Shown: positions 32,223-44,500 of the stretch, one piece after another
How the letters are laid out: each line of letters starts with the position of its first letter
How positions within the stretch are numbered: position 1 is the stretch's first letter
Assembly: GCA_024036415.1 (NCBI GenBank)
Contig: JAMWET010002884.1
Coordinates: 127,501 to 191,500 of the forward strand
Reading direction: 5' to 3'
Length of the DNA: 64,000 nucleotides
Source: Prochilodus magdalenae
Lineage: Eukaryota; Chordata; Actinopteri; Characiformes; Prochilodontidae
The notes under the pieces: model-generated
Told to the model about the DNA's origin: nothing
Seen by the model: the letters and a program-made list of their open reading frames with translations, nothing else
Database searches by the model: none
Position numbers and translations under genes: made by a program

Positions 32223-33189
32223 GTGAGCTACGACCACCAACCCATGCAAACTTTAAAGTGTGCTTCTTGCTTCCTTCAGCGTTTTGTGCGAATTCCTTGG
32301 CTCCACCTTAAATGGTGCAGCAATCACGTTTAGACGCCTGCACTGCATTTAAAATTTAAGGTGGAACGGAGAAGTCACGGAAGGCCAGGCTTTTTAAAGG
32401 GACTTTTAAGAAACTCTTAAGCCCATCATAGAGGAGTAAATCAGAAAAAGCTGCCTGTATGGACTCTGTAAAATAATATTTCTTGGGTTACCCTCAGCAC
32501 AAGATGTAGCCCCCCGGTTTGTGGTTGGGCTAAACCATTAAAGGGGCACCGAGTCTAGCTTAACATTACATTTAAAGAGTTGGAGGAATCAAAGAAAGGA
32601 GCTGTGTTGCTTCATGTTCACTGGCATGCACACACACACCTGGTTGTGTGTTTGGGGACCTTCCATGTCTGCGGCTCTGCAGGAGTTTTAATGGGGGTCA
32701 TTTGGTGCACCACTGTGTGCTTCAGCTACCTGTCCAGGTGCTGCTTGGGTTCTTATTGGTTGTTTTGGTTTTAAAGGGCCTGAAGGGCCAGGTGCACTCC
32801 GCCCAGCTCTGCAAGGCTTGGACAGATAACAGCTGCCCAGAAGTGTGTGTGTGTGTGGGTGTGTGGGTGGGTGTACAAGTATGACACCCAACTAGTAAGC
32901 TAGCACAGATTTGGCTTGGGGACCCTCTGGGGGCTGTATTTAGGAGGAGAAGGTCTATGGCAAGGTCTATGCTATGTTAAGTGAATCCCAGTCAAAGCCT
33001 CCACATGCACAAGACCCTCAAACTAATTATAGGCTATAAAAAGAGGCTGGAAAGGGTAACTGTCTTTGCTGACCATCAATAGTCTTGGAAATTGCTTTAG
33101 GATCCTGAAACAAAGCAGCCCCTTTTTATGAGCTGTGGTAGTTTGGTTGGTAGAATATGTTTTAGCAATATTAATATCTGACACAGTGC

Positions 33190-33430
33190 TCTCATTGTTA
33201 AAGGTGCCCTATAATGCTTTTATTCAGTATTCAAAGTCGTCCTTTGGTGTCTACATATAAGGTATATGGCTTTGATTGGGGTGAAAAATGCCCAGATGCC
33301 ATTTTAAACACCCAATTATAACCCTAGGATTTGGTCCTAGAATAAAACAAGCTCTGTTCTGATTGGCTGGTTCAGCAGTGAGACACCGCAATGTTCACAC
33401 AAAAGCAATAGGCAGGAAAATCAAACGAAC
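33190..33430 (+). repeat. Interspersed repeat sharing TCTGATTGGCTGGTT
   Basis: AAAGGTGCCCTATAATGCTT ... TCTGTTCTGATTGGCTGGTT then CAGCAGTGAGAC. A second, partial copy at about 57830-57960 has TTAGATTTGCTCTGGTCTGATTGGCTGGTTTACAGCGAGAC-type sequence. Start phrases of this kind are frequent in fish genomes. Family unassigned. Confidence 0.45.
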
Positions 33431-34103
33431 CTCTGTGTAATGAGTTATTTACTCACTAAGTTGATCTGAAAAAGGTGATCAAAAGACACAGGATGGGTGC
33501 TATATACAGGCTGCTGTTGGGGTTGTGATGCTGATAAAGGTGGAACCGCTCCTCGTTTCAGTCTCTTCAGTGTTAACGCTCAGTGAAGATGCTCCAGATT
33601 CTCCAAGGTTTGAGAAACTGTCCGAAGTGAAATGTGCAAAGCAGACTAAATGTGTGGGAACTGAAGTTGGGCTTTCTGTTCACCAGCTTGTTTTGCAAGT
33701 TTGTCGTTCCAATGATGCCACTTAGCTGTAACATTTAAGGTGGTACGGAATATTGTTTGGCATACAGGAAGCAAACTTTAGCCTTATTTGGACAGTGTGA
33801 TTCCTTGGAAAAGGGTATAAAAAGTGTCAACGTCCATCTGATGGCCATTTTTGTTGCTTTGGCTATGTAGTTGTTTTTTGATGGGCTAGTATATGAGCTG
33901 GTGTTAAGAGAGAATTATTAAGTAATATTTGAGTGGTCCGAAGTGTGTGTGAGTGCTTATAGAAAAAAGTTATAGTGTCCTTGAAAATGTTATAGCAGTA
34001 CTATAAGGTACGGCAGCTGTTTTAAGTCAGTTTAACGTGTAGCCAATCTGATTGGTCAGTGGCTCATTTTGACAATCTTAATTTATGGATTTTTTGATTT
34101 ATG

Positions 34104-34698
34104 GAACCCCAATTCCAAAACAATTTGGAGTGCTGTGTAAAATGTAAATGAATGTAAATAAAAAAACAGAATGCAATGATGTGCAAATCTTATAGGCGCA
34201 GAAATTATTCACAATAGAACATAGAACCGTTTGGTGAAAATTAAAATAACTAATTCAGAACTTGAGTTAGAACTTGAAACTTGGCACAGGGGAAACAAAA
34301 ACCTGGAAAACTAGATGGTACTAATAAAAAACCAGCTGGAGAAGCAATTTGCAACTAACGTCAGACATGAATAGGACAACATTCCTTTCAAAAAACTCAA
34401 GTAATTGATCTTCTCACTTCCAAGAAATGTATTGACTGTTGTAAACTACGACAGTAACCTTTCCCAACTTTTCTGAGATGCTTTGCTGCTTTGCTGCAGT
34501 AAGTGTGTTAATCATTTTCATGAAATGGTATAATGTCTTACTTTCAACATCTACTGTATGTGTTCTTTGTTCAACCGTGAATAAAATAATAATAATAATA
34601 AATATGGATCTATGAGATTTGCAGATCATTGCATTTTGTTTTTGTTTATAGGTATTTACATTTTACACAATGTTACAACCTTTTTGGAATTTGGCTTG
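34104..34698 (+). mobile_element. Mariner-like element, copy 4 (intronic)
   Basis: Left end GAACCCCAATTCCAAAACAA ... GCTGTGTAAAATGTAAAT. Right end ATTTACATTTTACACAATGT ... TTTTTGGAATTTGGCTTG. The termini pair as inverted repeats. The interior has GAATGCAATGATGTGCAAAT near the left and its complement near the right. A worn C-terminal transposase stretch (AGACATGAATAGGACAACAT, then AACTCAAGTAATTGATCTTC) remains in the middle. Contains no nested element. Confidence 0.85.
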
Positions 34699-36328
34699 CC
34701 TTTTTGCAAATAAATTGACGACAACAAACAGTTACTAAGGTGCTTACACCATGTTTTTGTTTTGAAAATGACCGCAGGGGGAACAAAATACAGAAACAGG
34801 CTGCTGACAGTGAGGCCAAACATTGAGCCTCTAATCCTAATCCAGTCCAAGAGTCTGATGAGCTCACAGTAATGGCTGTAGTCCAGAAACAGTGTTTGTG
34901 TTTTTTACTTAAGTTCTGTAGCTCAGCTGGTCAGTCTTACCCACAACCCGGTCATGTTTAGTCTTGTTTAGTCTTGCTGTGAAGGGGTTTGATTAATTCA
35001 GATTCTTTAGATCAAGTCTGTGTAAACGCACATGGAGGCTGGGACATTCATTGCTCTGCTTGACTGCTCTTCACACGTGAAACATGTGTTAATGAAATAT
35101 TCACAGGAAGAGAGTGAGGAAGATCAGGTTACCAGAAGTAAAACAATGATCATCTCATAAAGCCAGGTTTACGGCAGGGTTGGGCAGTATGACTCTATTG
35201 TTATTGTTGTGTATTGTATTATAGTACATTTTTCTGAGTGGGTGTATCATGGGTGTCTTACTTTTGGGACACTGAACAACTGCCTTTATCATATAAAAAG
35301 ATTAAGACCAGTTAGAGAGCCTGTTGTCCACACCAACCAGCCCATAGGTTTAAACTGTATGCTATCATATGGCTGATTGGATGTCAGCCCATTATAATTT
35401 TTTTTTTAAATATTAAATGTTCCATATACTTTAATAAACATGGCACCACTGATTTACAGATGCATTTTGTCTATTCTAACTTGCGCACAGACCTCAAAAA
35501 AGCCAAATATCATAATAAATATTAGAACAATAAATAATAATAACTATTCATGTTTTCAAGTATTGTAAATGTTGTGTGGTTGCATGTAGTGAACGCTCAC
35601 ACAGGCTGAGAATAGGCCCTCCTTTTGCCTTCTCAAAGCACTTTTAGCATAACTGTAGGGTCTTTTCTGGACCAGTGTTTGCTGAAAAGCATGGTGAGCC
35701 ATGTGGCAGTAATATGTATTCTTGGACAAACAGAAGCATAATCAGTACTTGGCTTGGTGATGGTAGTATCGCTTTGGACACTTGAATAAACCTAGCTGTC
35801 TGATGCTGCAAACACTGAATGTTAGAGGGCCTGGAATATATTACCTTTTTGGTGGCATTTCAACAGGTCATATGCCACTGGATGCAATATGTAGAATGGT
35901 TACTCTTCATCTGACCTGCGTTTGTGGTTTCTGTCAGTGTATGGCATCCTGTTATTAGGGGTGTAACAATATGCTCAGTCTATGATTTAGTTCCCGACAC
36001 TGGGCCAACAATTCTGTATGCCTACGATATTTTGAACAAAATTTGTTGTGGGAAAATTATTTCTATAACCATGTTGTTGCACAACTAATGTCACTGGAGC
36101 AAGCTTGGACTGCAGGAGGAGTGTGAGGTGTTGACTGGTGCTGTTGGACCAGTGTAGTTGCATTTGATGGTATATTTGAATGTCAGTTTTCCACAATGCA
36201 TTGTCACACCTCCATTATGCACACTGGCACAGTTTTGCATTGCGAAGGCGGAATAGCAGGATGCACCTATTATCTAAAGAAATATACAATACTGTTATTT
36301 GTAACTATGCACCCTACCTTCGTCCATT

Positions 36329-36380
36329 TATATAAGATAACACATTATTGATCCCAAAGAAAACTGCAGACGCTGGCAGT
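36329..36380 (-). repeat. Weak LINE 3' tail fragment
   Basis: TATAAGATAACACATTATTG then ATCCCAAAGAAAAC resembles the 'ACTTTATTGATCCC..GGAAA' tail of 8644 and 11372 with several changes. Confidence 0.4.
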
Positions 36381-37140
36381 AGATAACCATATGTTGTACA
36401 GAAGCTACATAAGCAAGTCTGTTTGAGATTTTAACTGAACAGCTCAACACAATTCGACAGGCGAGTGCACTTTGCATAATACTAATGGTTGGCTATAATC
36501 TTCCATCACTGCTTTAGCCTCCTAGCTTCTAGCAAACAGATTCCAAATATGACTTGACTGAGCCACTACGTTTGGAGTAAGTTTGACTCTTAGCCAAACC
36601 TTTGCTTTAATGAATGTCATGGATAGAATTTATGCAGGGCAGCCATGTTTTTTGCTCACAGTGCATCATGACTGCCTCTCTCTAAGAGTAAGTGCTTTCC
36701 AGAGCTACCTCCACCTCGTACCACCCTTGAACATTTCGTATCTGTCACGATACACTGTGTGTTTCCTCCTTTTTGTTATTTGCTCTGTAATCTGCACGTC
36801 TCCCTTTTCCCAGAGTGGCTGAGCAGCATTGGAGAACATGATACTCATGGTTATCATGTGCGTTTTGAGACGGTCTGTTAGGTAGATAAACCTTAGTACA
36901 TGCTTCTCTCTTTTATCTGCCTTGAAGCTCCCTCGCCATGTCCATTCTCCTGCTTCGCTTTTCTCCTCTCCTATTCCTCCTCGATTTCCATTCCGAGGGA
37001 TATAAAGTGTAGCCACTTGCGGACTGGACAGACTGACCCCCCTGAATTTTAAAGGGAACACAAGTCATTAATTTACAATGCCAGCGGCATTCAGGAACCA
37101 TGCACGCTTTGACATGCACATTAACTGTATATTTTATTTG

Positions 37141-37190
37141 TTCTCTCTCTTTCTCTCTCTCTCTGTCTCTGTATTTCTCTCTCTCTTTCA
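37141..37190. repeat. (TC)n-rich microsatellite
   Basis: TCTCTCTCTTTCTCTCTCTC then TGTCTCTG and further TC units. Confidence 0.9.
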
Positions 37191-37194
37191 TATT

Positions 37195-37320
37195 TCAATC
37201 GAGGATATTTGTTTTTAGTTCTTCTCACAGTATCAGCCTTCACAATGCTGATATTGTGAAAGGCTGCAATATGCAAAGGAGTCCATGACCAATCCTAAAG
37301 TCAGCATACTGACTAATCAG
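37195..37320 (+). mobile_element. GCTGCAATATGCAAA repeat, copy 1
   Basis: TTAGTTCTTCTCACAGTATC ... GAAAGGCTGCAATATGCAAA then GGAGTCCATGACCAATCCTA. The reverse complement of the whole block is at 40805-40945, and related pieces occur at 57525-57575 and 59371-59520. The 59371 copy starts TTAGGGCTGCACAGTATGG, a hAT-type terminus, so the family may be a hAT-derived MITE. Confidence 0.65.
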
Positions 37321-38259
37321 TATTCAATCAAAATTTCAGTCAATATTTCACAATTCAGCACTTATGAAATATAAGAAAATATAAGCCTGAAATATAAGCC
37401 TCTTAATATTTAGATTTTAAAAGCGGTATATTTTGTAGTAGCTTTATGAGTGGAACAAACAAGCTTCATCTGAATCTATGTATTCCTTTTTGTGTTTATT
37501 TGTAAATGTATTTAATCACAGAATTTCAGAATTGAAACAAACAATTCTCTTTCTCTTTCCATCTCACCAGTCTGTCCGCCCCTCCCCCCTTTGCACATTA
37601 CATTGTTGATAATCTGCGACAAAAGATTTTAATGAACATTATTCTAATTGGACCTGAGTTACTTCAAGAACATCATTAGAGGTTAATGATAATGTTTGAT
37701 AATGTTTGGATTTTCTGTAGCACAGAAGTGTACTAGTTTTTGCCCCTTTTGGTTGAATAGAGCACTTATGGAACCTTTATAGTCTGTTCAAAATGTTACA
37801 ATAAAAAGAAATAATTTCTCCTATTTTCCTCCCATCTGAGCATTTTTCATCACCAACAGCCAGTATGAGTTTCAACTATAGATGGTTATATGTGAACCGT
37901 GTTAATTAACAAGTGCTGTTATTCATTTAACATCTTAACTTTGACAGCCCCGAACTAAACATATTGTTCCAGATGTAATAAATGTGTAGTAAGTGGGTTT
38001 TATGGAGTAAAAGGCATATGTTATATATGCCCTTGAGCATATGTTAGTGTAATGAGATGCTATTCAAAAAAAGAGGTGAAGTTCTAAGGTGTATTACATC
38101 TTTAATATTACAAACTTGTTATTCAGTAATGACCTTGCAATTAGATCGCAAATCAAACTCACTCAAAGACAAGTTACTCTTAAGTTATCAGGAGTTGAAC
38201 CCTAGACAAAGTGGGTGGAACTGGGCATTTAAGGGGTTAATAACAATAACAGTAGTCTC

Positions 38260-38415
38260 AACCCCTCTCTTTCTCTCTCATTCTCTCTGTCTCTCCCATA
38301 TTCAGTTCAAGTCAAGCTTTACCAGCACAAAAAGGGAATGTTTTATAATCTAACTTAGTTTCAGACGCTGTCTTTCTCTTTCTCTCTCTCTCTCTCTTTC
38401 CTCCTCTCTCTCTTC
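38260..38415. repeat. TC-rich microsatellites
   Basis: Two pyrimidine runs (38262-38296 and 38370-38415) of TC and TTTC units on the plus strand. Confidence 0.85.
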
Positions 38416-38699
38416 TTTACCTCTGTGACTCACTCACTTAACAAGTTTGGACACATTTCTAATACCCCTGAAATACCAGCAGCATGTCTCTTTCTCTCTC
38501 CTCCTCCTGCTCCGCCTTCCTCGCCTTTGCCTTCATGGCTGGGCGTATTTCAGATCATAAAAATCAAGTATAGTATTTTTAAAGCCCTTTCAGAAACTAA
38601 TCACGTATTAATACACGGGGAACAACTGAGAATTTCATATTATTAAGTTCAATTGAAGTCAGACTAATTTCAGTTGTGTTTATGCATAATTGAGTCAAT

Positions 38700-39060
38700 T
38701 GTCTCGGCATGAATGTTAATGCATGCGTAAAAGCGCGTCTCTGTCTGTCTCCCTCAGTGTCACGCACGCAGAGACGCGCGCACACACATGCATGGAGACA
38801 ATGGCTTGCGTTTTCCTCTGGTCTCGATGTAGAGGGCGGGATGGCGTCTTTGAGAGCGAGCGCACCCAGGCACATGCACATTCAAATTAGCGGCTGCAAA
38901 CCGACTGTAATTTTGCTCAATCAAAGCCGCTGTGATTGCGCCTTCCAAGCACACGGACTTCCGCAGACTAATTCTCCCAGAGTCCCTACTATTCCTCCTC
39001 CTCCTCCTTCTTCTCCTCCTTCTTTCGTAAATTGTTAGTTACAGCAACCTGTGAGCTGCA
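38700..39060. other. Candidate intronic regulatory block 1
   Basis: GC-richer, low-repeat sequence. The segment 38875-38960 (AAATTAGCGGCTGCAAACCG, then TTTTGCTCAATCAAAGCCGC) includes ATCAAAG, a TCF/LEF-type core. It ends in a short (CTC)n run. No coding frame is supported. Confidence 0.3.
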
Positions 39061-39202
39061 ATCAACAAAAACCTACTTTGGAATAATTACTTTCTTGTCT
39101 TTATCCCTACAAGCAGCAGCTGTTAAAGCACAATAAGCTTCTCTTTCTCTTTCTTCTTAATGTGTTGTTGACTTCAGCTTGTGTGTGGTGTTGCTGGGGT
39201 GA

Positions 39203-39347
39203 TATATAGAGCTGTTGTCAGAACAAAACATTGTATCTCCATTTTTCTATCTAGTTCCATTAACGTCCATTCAAAGTTCAGAATGCTCTTTCTTCCCCTG
39301 TGAAGGTACAATTTTGGAGATACAAGGTTTTGTTCCTAGAGGTATAT
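39203..39347. mobile_element. Short inverted-repeat MITE related to the TCGTCGCTGTCC family
   Basis: Left arm CAGAACAAAACATTGTATCT then CCATTTT, right arm AATTTTGGAGATACAAGGTT then TTGTTCC. The two arms pair over about 30 bp with TATA at both outer ends. The GTATCTCCA core and a CCATTAACGTCCATTCAAAG interior link it to the longer MITEs, but its termini differ. A half-copy may exist at 61560-61615. Confidence 0.6.
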
Positions 39348-40189
39348 ATACTACCTGGTTTAGCTTTAGCATAGAGAGTTATAGATGTAAGTAAATACAT
39401 ACTGCATGCATATTAGTGAAGTAGATATCTGGTGCGTACTCTTAAGTGCTTGGATCTTCAGGAGCACTTCTGTTGGTACTAAACACCTGTTTGATGATGA
39501 TAATTTGGTGTGATGATGAAGTAATTATTTATATAGGTATTTTGTCTATAAATATATACTTGCATTGTTGTCGCAAAATAGTAGCAGGACTTTTAGCATC
39601 CCATTATTAGTTTTTTATTCAGGCCACTGAAATGCAATTATAAATCAACCTATAATTTCTGTACCCTGCATTATGATTATGTTTTGCTCTGTTCTTCCAC
39701 CTTCATTAGCAGCACTGGCTTAGTTGAATTTTAAATGCACACGCTGGGCGTTTGTTGCGTCTTTGTTTCATGGGTTTCATTCATAAGTTTAAACTCAAAT
39801 GTGTTTTTTGTTCTTTTAGTCCCTATACTATACTGCTGGACAGTATATTGATTCTTTGTGGAAAGTTGTGTCACAATACAATATCATAGATCAACACAAC
39901 ACAAGTTCCTGGGATCACAGAAGAAAATATTAAAGATATTTTTATAACCCCAAACTTGGGTATTATATTAAACATCCGGCATAAATTGAATGAAAAATAA
40001 AAGATCTGAATAAAACATGGCTTAAACACACAGATCAGACCCGCCTGAGGACTGTGTGGGCTTGGCTGATGAGCTTGGTTGATAGCTGTGTGTCCAACAC
40101 TCCTAGCCTGCTCCACCTCTCATACAGAACCAGTATCGTTACACAGCTGTTATGTGACAATAACCAGATGAGAAGAAAAGAGTCACGGA

Positions 40190-40480
40190 CGAACAGATGT
40201 TCAGATCTACGTACTGACACACAAACAGACGGATGGATGGATGTGCAAATGAAAGAATAAACAATGCAGAAATGGACGAACTAATTTGATTAACTGATCA
40301 AAGGTATGGACTAACAGATGTCCAGACAGATGAATGGACATTTAAACAAGTGGATTCGTGGATGGAGCAGACAGACGGACAAACTTATGTGTACTGAGGG
40401 ACAAACAAACAAGACATATGTATCAACATGTGAATGAATGAACAGATGAACAAACAATATTGGTGTATGGCTAAATGAGT
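40190..40480 (+). repeat. Degenerate ACAGATG / ACAAACA tandem repeat
   Basis: Loose repetition of GACAGATG-, GGATGGATG-, AACAAACA- and GAATGAATG-type words over 290 bp. Probably an old decayed microsatellite. Confidence 0.6.
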
Positions 40481-40804
40481 GAATACCCAACAGGCAGTGA
40501 CAGACATATGGTCTAGCTTGCTAGCTTTTGGTTAGGCTGGGTTAGCTTTAGCTCACTGAGTTTCCCAGTTTTGTGACAGAAGTGAAAGGTGAAAGATTGG
40601 CCTGCATTTCAGCTCAGTATTTGCATAGGCTAGTACTATATTGATGGCATGTTCTTTCTGCTGAATCAAAAAATAAAAGCACTGGGGCAAATACTTTGAT
40701 ACCGAAGTGTAAAACTGATACTTGGCATTGAATTTTGGTATGACCCTAGATACCAAAAATATTTTTTCTAATGGATTGTGGATACATTAATTAGTCAAAA
40801 TACC

Positions 40805-40945
40805 CATAGGACATTTATAGTGATGTTCTGCGATTGGTCAGTATGCTGACTATAGGATTGGTCATAGACTCTTTTGCATATTGCAGCCTTTCGCAATATC
40901 AGCATTGTGAGGACTGATACTGTGAGAGGAACTAAAAACAATATA
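40805..40945 (-). mobile_element. GCTGCAATATGCAAA repeat, copy 2 (inverted)
   Basis: Reverse complement of 37195-37320: GGATTGGTCATAGACTCTTT then GCATATTGCAGCCTTTCGCA ... GTGAGAGGAACTAAAAACAA. About 85% similar by eye. The two copies form a 3.5-kb-spaced inverted repeat inside the intron. Confidence 0.7.
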
Positions 40946-41659
40946 GTGTGCAGCCTTCATGCGCCTGGGGAGATGTATGCCACTGATTATGAAGTGAAGT
41001 ATCTTTTGCTACTCTTGGCTTTAGTCTGAACTCGCAAACCTCTGCATTTCCAGAAACGTTCTATTTTGAGTGGATGTTGCTGAGTAATGCACTTTGCCGC
41101 ATCTTAATTAATGTCAATGGAAAAAATAAATAAATATATGAAAGGTCAACTTTTCCTCCTTCATTTATTGATCTCTGCCACCTTAGGTCTGTTGTGTGAT
41201 AAGTGTTTGCATATGTAATAAGAACTGTAGCATTCAGGTTTAATCTATTCCTAGTTATGTGTGATTTCGCAGCTCAGTTATGAGCCTGTTCTGAGGTTTC
41301 AGTATGTGTGTGTAGAGAAGAGGTGTTTGATTTTCTTCTCATCCCCCAAAAGTTAATCTATCACTCTTCATTCTAAAGGACACCTGGTCCACTGGGTATA
41401 GAGAATGTTCAGAAATTGTACTGAGCAATTTTTCAGCCTCTAACCTTCCCTCATAGACATATTGGCCTACTAAAAGCTGTCCTCATACAGGCCTCAGTGG
41501 AAGCAAAATTTCTACTTCTAAGACTTTGCGGTCTTCATTACGGCAGATGAAAAAAACTATGATGAAGTCACCACAGGCTCGTACGGTTAGCAAGGGGAAA
41601 GGGCTTAAATATATAGTGTGTTTGCGAATATAAAGGTTTTAAATTCATGTTTTTCTCAG

Positions 41660-41870
41660 ATTGTTCATGGTGATTAGGAGTGGAAGCCTGGCTACGCACA
41701 GCGAATAAAGAATTTCTCTGCCCGCCTGGATGTTTGGCTAATATCGATAGCCATTCCCCATGCAGATGTTTATCAGCTCCATTGCACTATTATCTCCCAC
41801 CTCCATATTGACCAGTAGCGCTTCTGCCAGCAGGGCCGCATCAATATCACACAATTTTCCTAACCTTCAT
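41660..41870. other. Candidate intronic regulatory block 2
   Basis: Repeat-free and compositionally balanced: ACGCACAGCGAATAAAGAAT ... TTTGGCTAATATCGATAGCC ... CAGATGTTTATCAGCTCCAT then TGCACTATTATCTCCC. It contains a homeodomain-type CTAAT core, a GATA-like TTATC and an ATCGAT palindrome. No open frame across it. The interpretation is only by texture. Confidence 0.3.
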
Positions 41871-44339
41871 ACGCCTCGTTTTGGGGTGTATGTGCTGTTG
41901 CATCATTAGAACAGAGTCTCCATGGCAGACAGTGGCCTGAATGTGTCTGCTGAGAGATAAAATGAAACATTTCTTTTTGCATACCTCTTACTGATGCTGT
42001 GTGTGTGTGTGGGTAGGCTAAACAGGTTTTGCTATGGTTCATTGAATGCTTAAAGCAGAAAATAATAAGTGTTGTAACATGGCTTCTTCTACTAGTGTCT
42101 ACTAGTCCCCAGCTGCCATAACTTGAAACTTACGTCAGGATCTGTGGCAATTTTGTTATGCGATTGAGCAAATCCGATTGACTTGAAGCCATAGATGGAA
42201 AGCTAATGCTGCAATGTTGGCATCCAACCATATGTGAGTCATGCCTGAGTGATTTGTCAGAAAGAAAAAAAAGTATTTGTTCAATAGAAACAAATGGAAG
42301 GCTACTGTATTCATAAAACAGACATAATAAACGCTGACAATTCCATTGACAGTGTTGGCCAAAATAATTATAAATAGTTAAAGTGATGCAAAAAGTAATG
42401 ATTTGATATTAATCATTATTATGATATTATTTTCTGAGTTTATTATGGACATTGTCAGTTTTGGTTAAAAAGCAATATGTAAGATTTCCAAGTCTGTTGA
42501 ATTCAAAATCTACACAGTACCCCCATCTTCCCTTTTCACTTCGTATGAATCTAAAAGAAGCGTTTCAGCATCAAACTTTATGTCTGCCAAGATGTGTCTC
42601 CAGTGGAGGAAAGCAATGCCAGTGTTAACTCATGTTTAGCTGCTATTTTTGCCACATGTTTTCTTTACCAAGAGCAAACATAATTCTTTATCCGCTTAAA
42701 AGGGGACTAATGGCAAACTCAATGCCGAAGTGAGGCCCTCTTCAGGTGCAAACTGTTGCTTGTCTCACATTTATTTGATGACTTTAGTTAATATCAAAAG
42801 GTTATAGACTACAGATCTTACAAATTGATTCCAGCAATTATTTCCTACATAATCAATGTATTTATAGGTTTGGATAGAATTCGGATGACTCTTTTTTGCA
42901 GCTAATGTTGTAGTGTATATAACATCAATACGTATTAGGATGGGTTTTTAAACATATGACCTACCCTTTGTCAAAAATGACAGAAACCAGTCATTAAAAC
43001 AGTGCTTTACTAAGTGAAGTACATTCTAAACTGTCAGATTAATTAAAGTCAAACAGACTCTTAATATATCATGGTGTCAGTTTTGTAGCACTGTGGGCGG
43101 AGCTTCCCAGTGTTCTTAGCAGATTTGGTTGTTTCTGTTAGCTCCTGCCTTCCTCATTTTTCATCAGTTTCTCTTCACAGTGTTATCTACCTAGGGATGC
43201 ACTGACATGGGAATGCTGGAATAATGCCTGTATTTTATATTTCTAATGTACAAACAGAGAACGCCCTGAGAACACTAATAAGCATGCTTCTGTTCTGCAT
43301 TCTTATTTTAATTTAATACGTGGAAGAGAAGAGCAGCAAAAAAAAAGTGAAAAAGTAGAACATTTTTACATGATATATTATATTTACATGAGCATAAGAA
43401 CGGCTTAGTATTTGGAATGTCTCTGTTAGCTTTAGCCAGTGTGCAGACAATGTGCTCTCAAGCTGGCATGGACAAGTATGTGCAAAGGCTTATGATGACT
43501 AGATCAGTCCACCTTTGAGTCATCTAAACACAAGCGTCATTTGAAGAAATGTCAAGTCAGTGCAAAGGCCTTAATGCAGTCAGATTGAATATTCACCTTG
43601 AAACAATTTATATATCTTTAGTCCTATATACTGTAACTTTTAAGATTTCTTAACTTTCTGTTTTTTTTTGTTTTTTTTTAAAGGGCTTTCAGACATTTAA
43701 AAAATAGAAAAAAGGGGTTTAATTCATTAATCTGCTGATACTAATATAGTTTTGATATCATTGTGCATTCCTAATTTTTACCATGATGTTGGCTTTTATG
43801 TGTTACATTTAAGCTTGTATTGGTGTTATAAGCAAACAGATCTCTAATATTTTCACTTGTAAACATTGCCAAAAATGTATAAATGTTTTATTAGGTATTT
43901 TTAACTAGTACTGGTAAATTTCATTGGGAAACTAACATCAGTCGAACCCCACTATTAACATGCCGTTGTTTTCTTGCTATAGCAGAAAATGTCCACCTTT
44001 ATATTGTCTTGCCAAAGTGTTTTGACCTCTATAGGAAGATTCCTTCATGTGCTCACACAGAAACTCGCACTTACCATGTTAAGTGGCTGCTGATTGGACC
44101 TGTGGTGTGCAAAACTGTTTTCTTCGAGCTGTGGGGGTCTTCCTGAGTGTTTTCTGTGTGCCTGAGTGAATGGCGCGTCTCAGGTGTGCTCAGTAGGATT
44201 TGTTGTGGATTGATGTGAAGTGTTTTGCTGTGTTGTTCTGAAGCAACCCCCCCCACAAGTTTTTCACTTCCTCCCCCCTCAAAACCACCTTGAACCATGA
44301 GCTGCTATAAGCTCAAACACATGCATGCACTCCTGGGAG

Positions 44340-44500
44340 AAAACCGAATTACTGAAGGCTGTGGAGGTATTACTGTGTTTGTGAAATTACATTAGCGTGG
44401 CGGAGAGGTGTCGGCAGAGATATTACATTTCCAGTGCTGCCTGTTGTAGGGATCAATTGTGGGTTGGCAATCTCATTGTCTCGTTTTCAGTATTTCACAT
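44340..44500. other. Candidate intronic regulatory block 3
   Basis: Repeat-free stretch (GAAATTACATTAGCGTGGCG ... GAGATATTACATTTCCAGTG ... AGGGATCAATTGTGGGTTGG). TTACATTAGC and ATTACATTT are near-duplicated phrases about 40 bp apart. Low-confidence candidate. Confidence 0.25.

Noticed and set aside
34656..34867. Two overlapping 64-codon minus-strand frames with hydrophobic stretches
   Set aside because: They overlap the right end of a mariner-like element in two phases and show no family resemblance.
37260..37320. ATGCAAA/ATATGCAAATGAG as an octamer enhancer
   Set aside because: It belongs to an interspersed repeat family with copies at 40805, 57525 and 59371, so repeat origin explains the motif.
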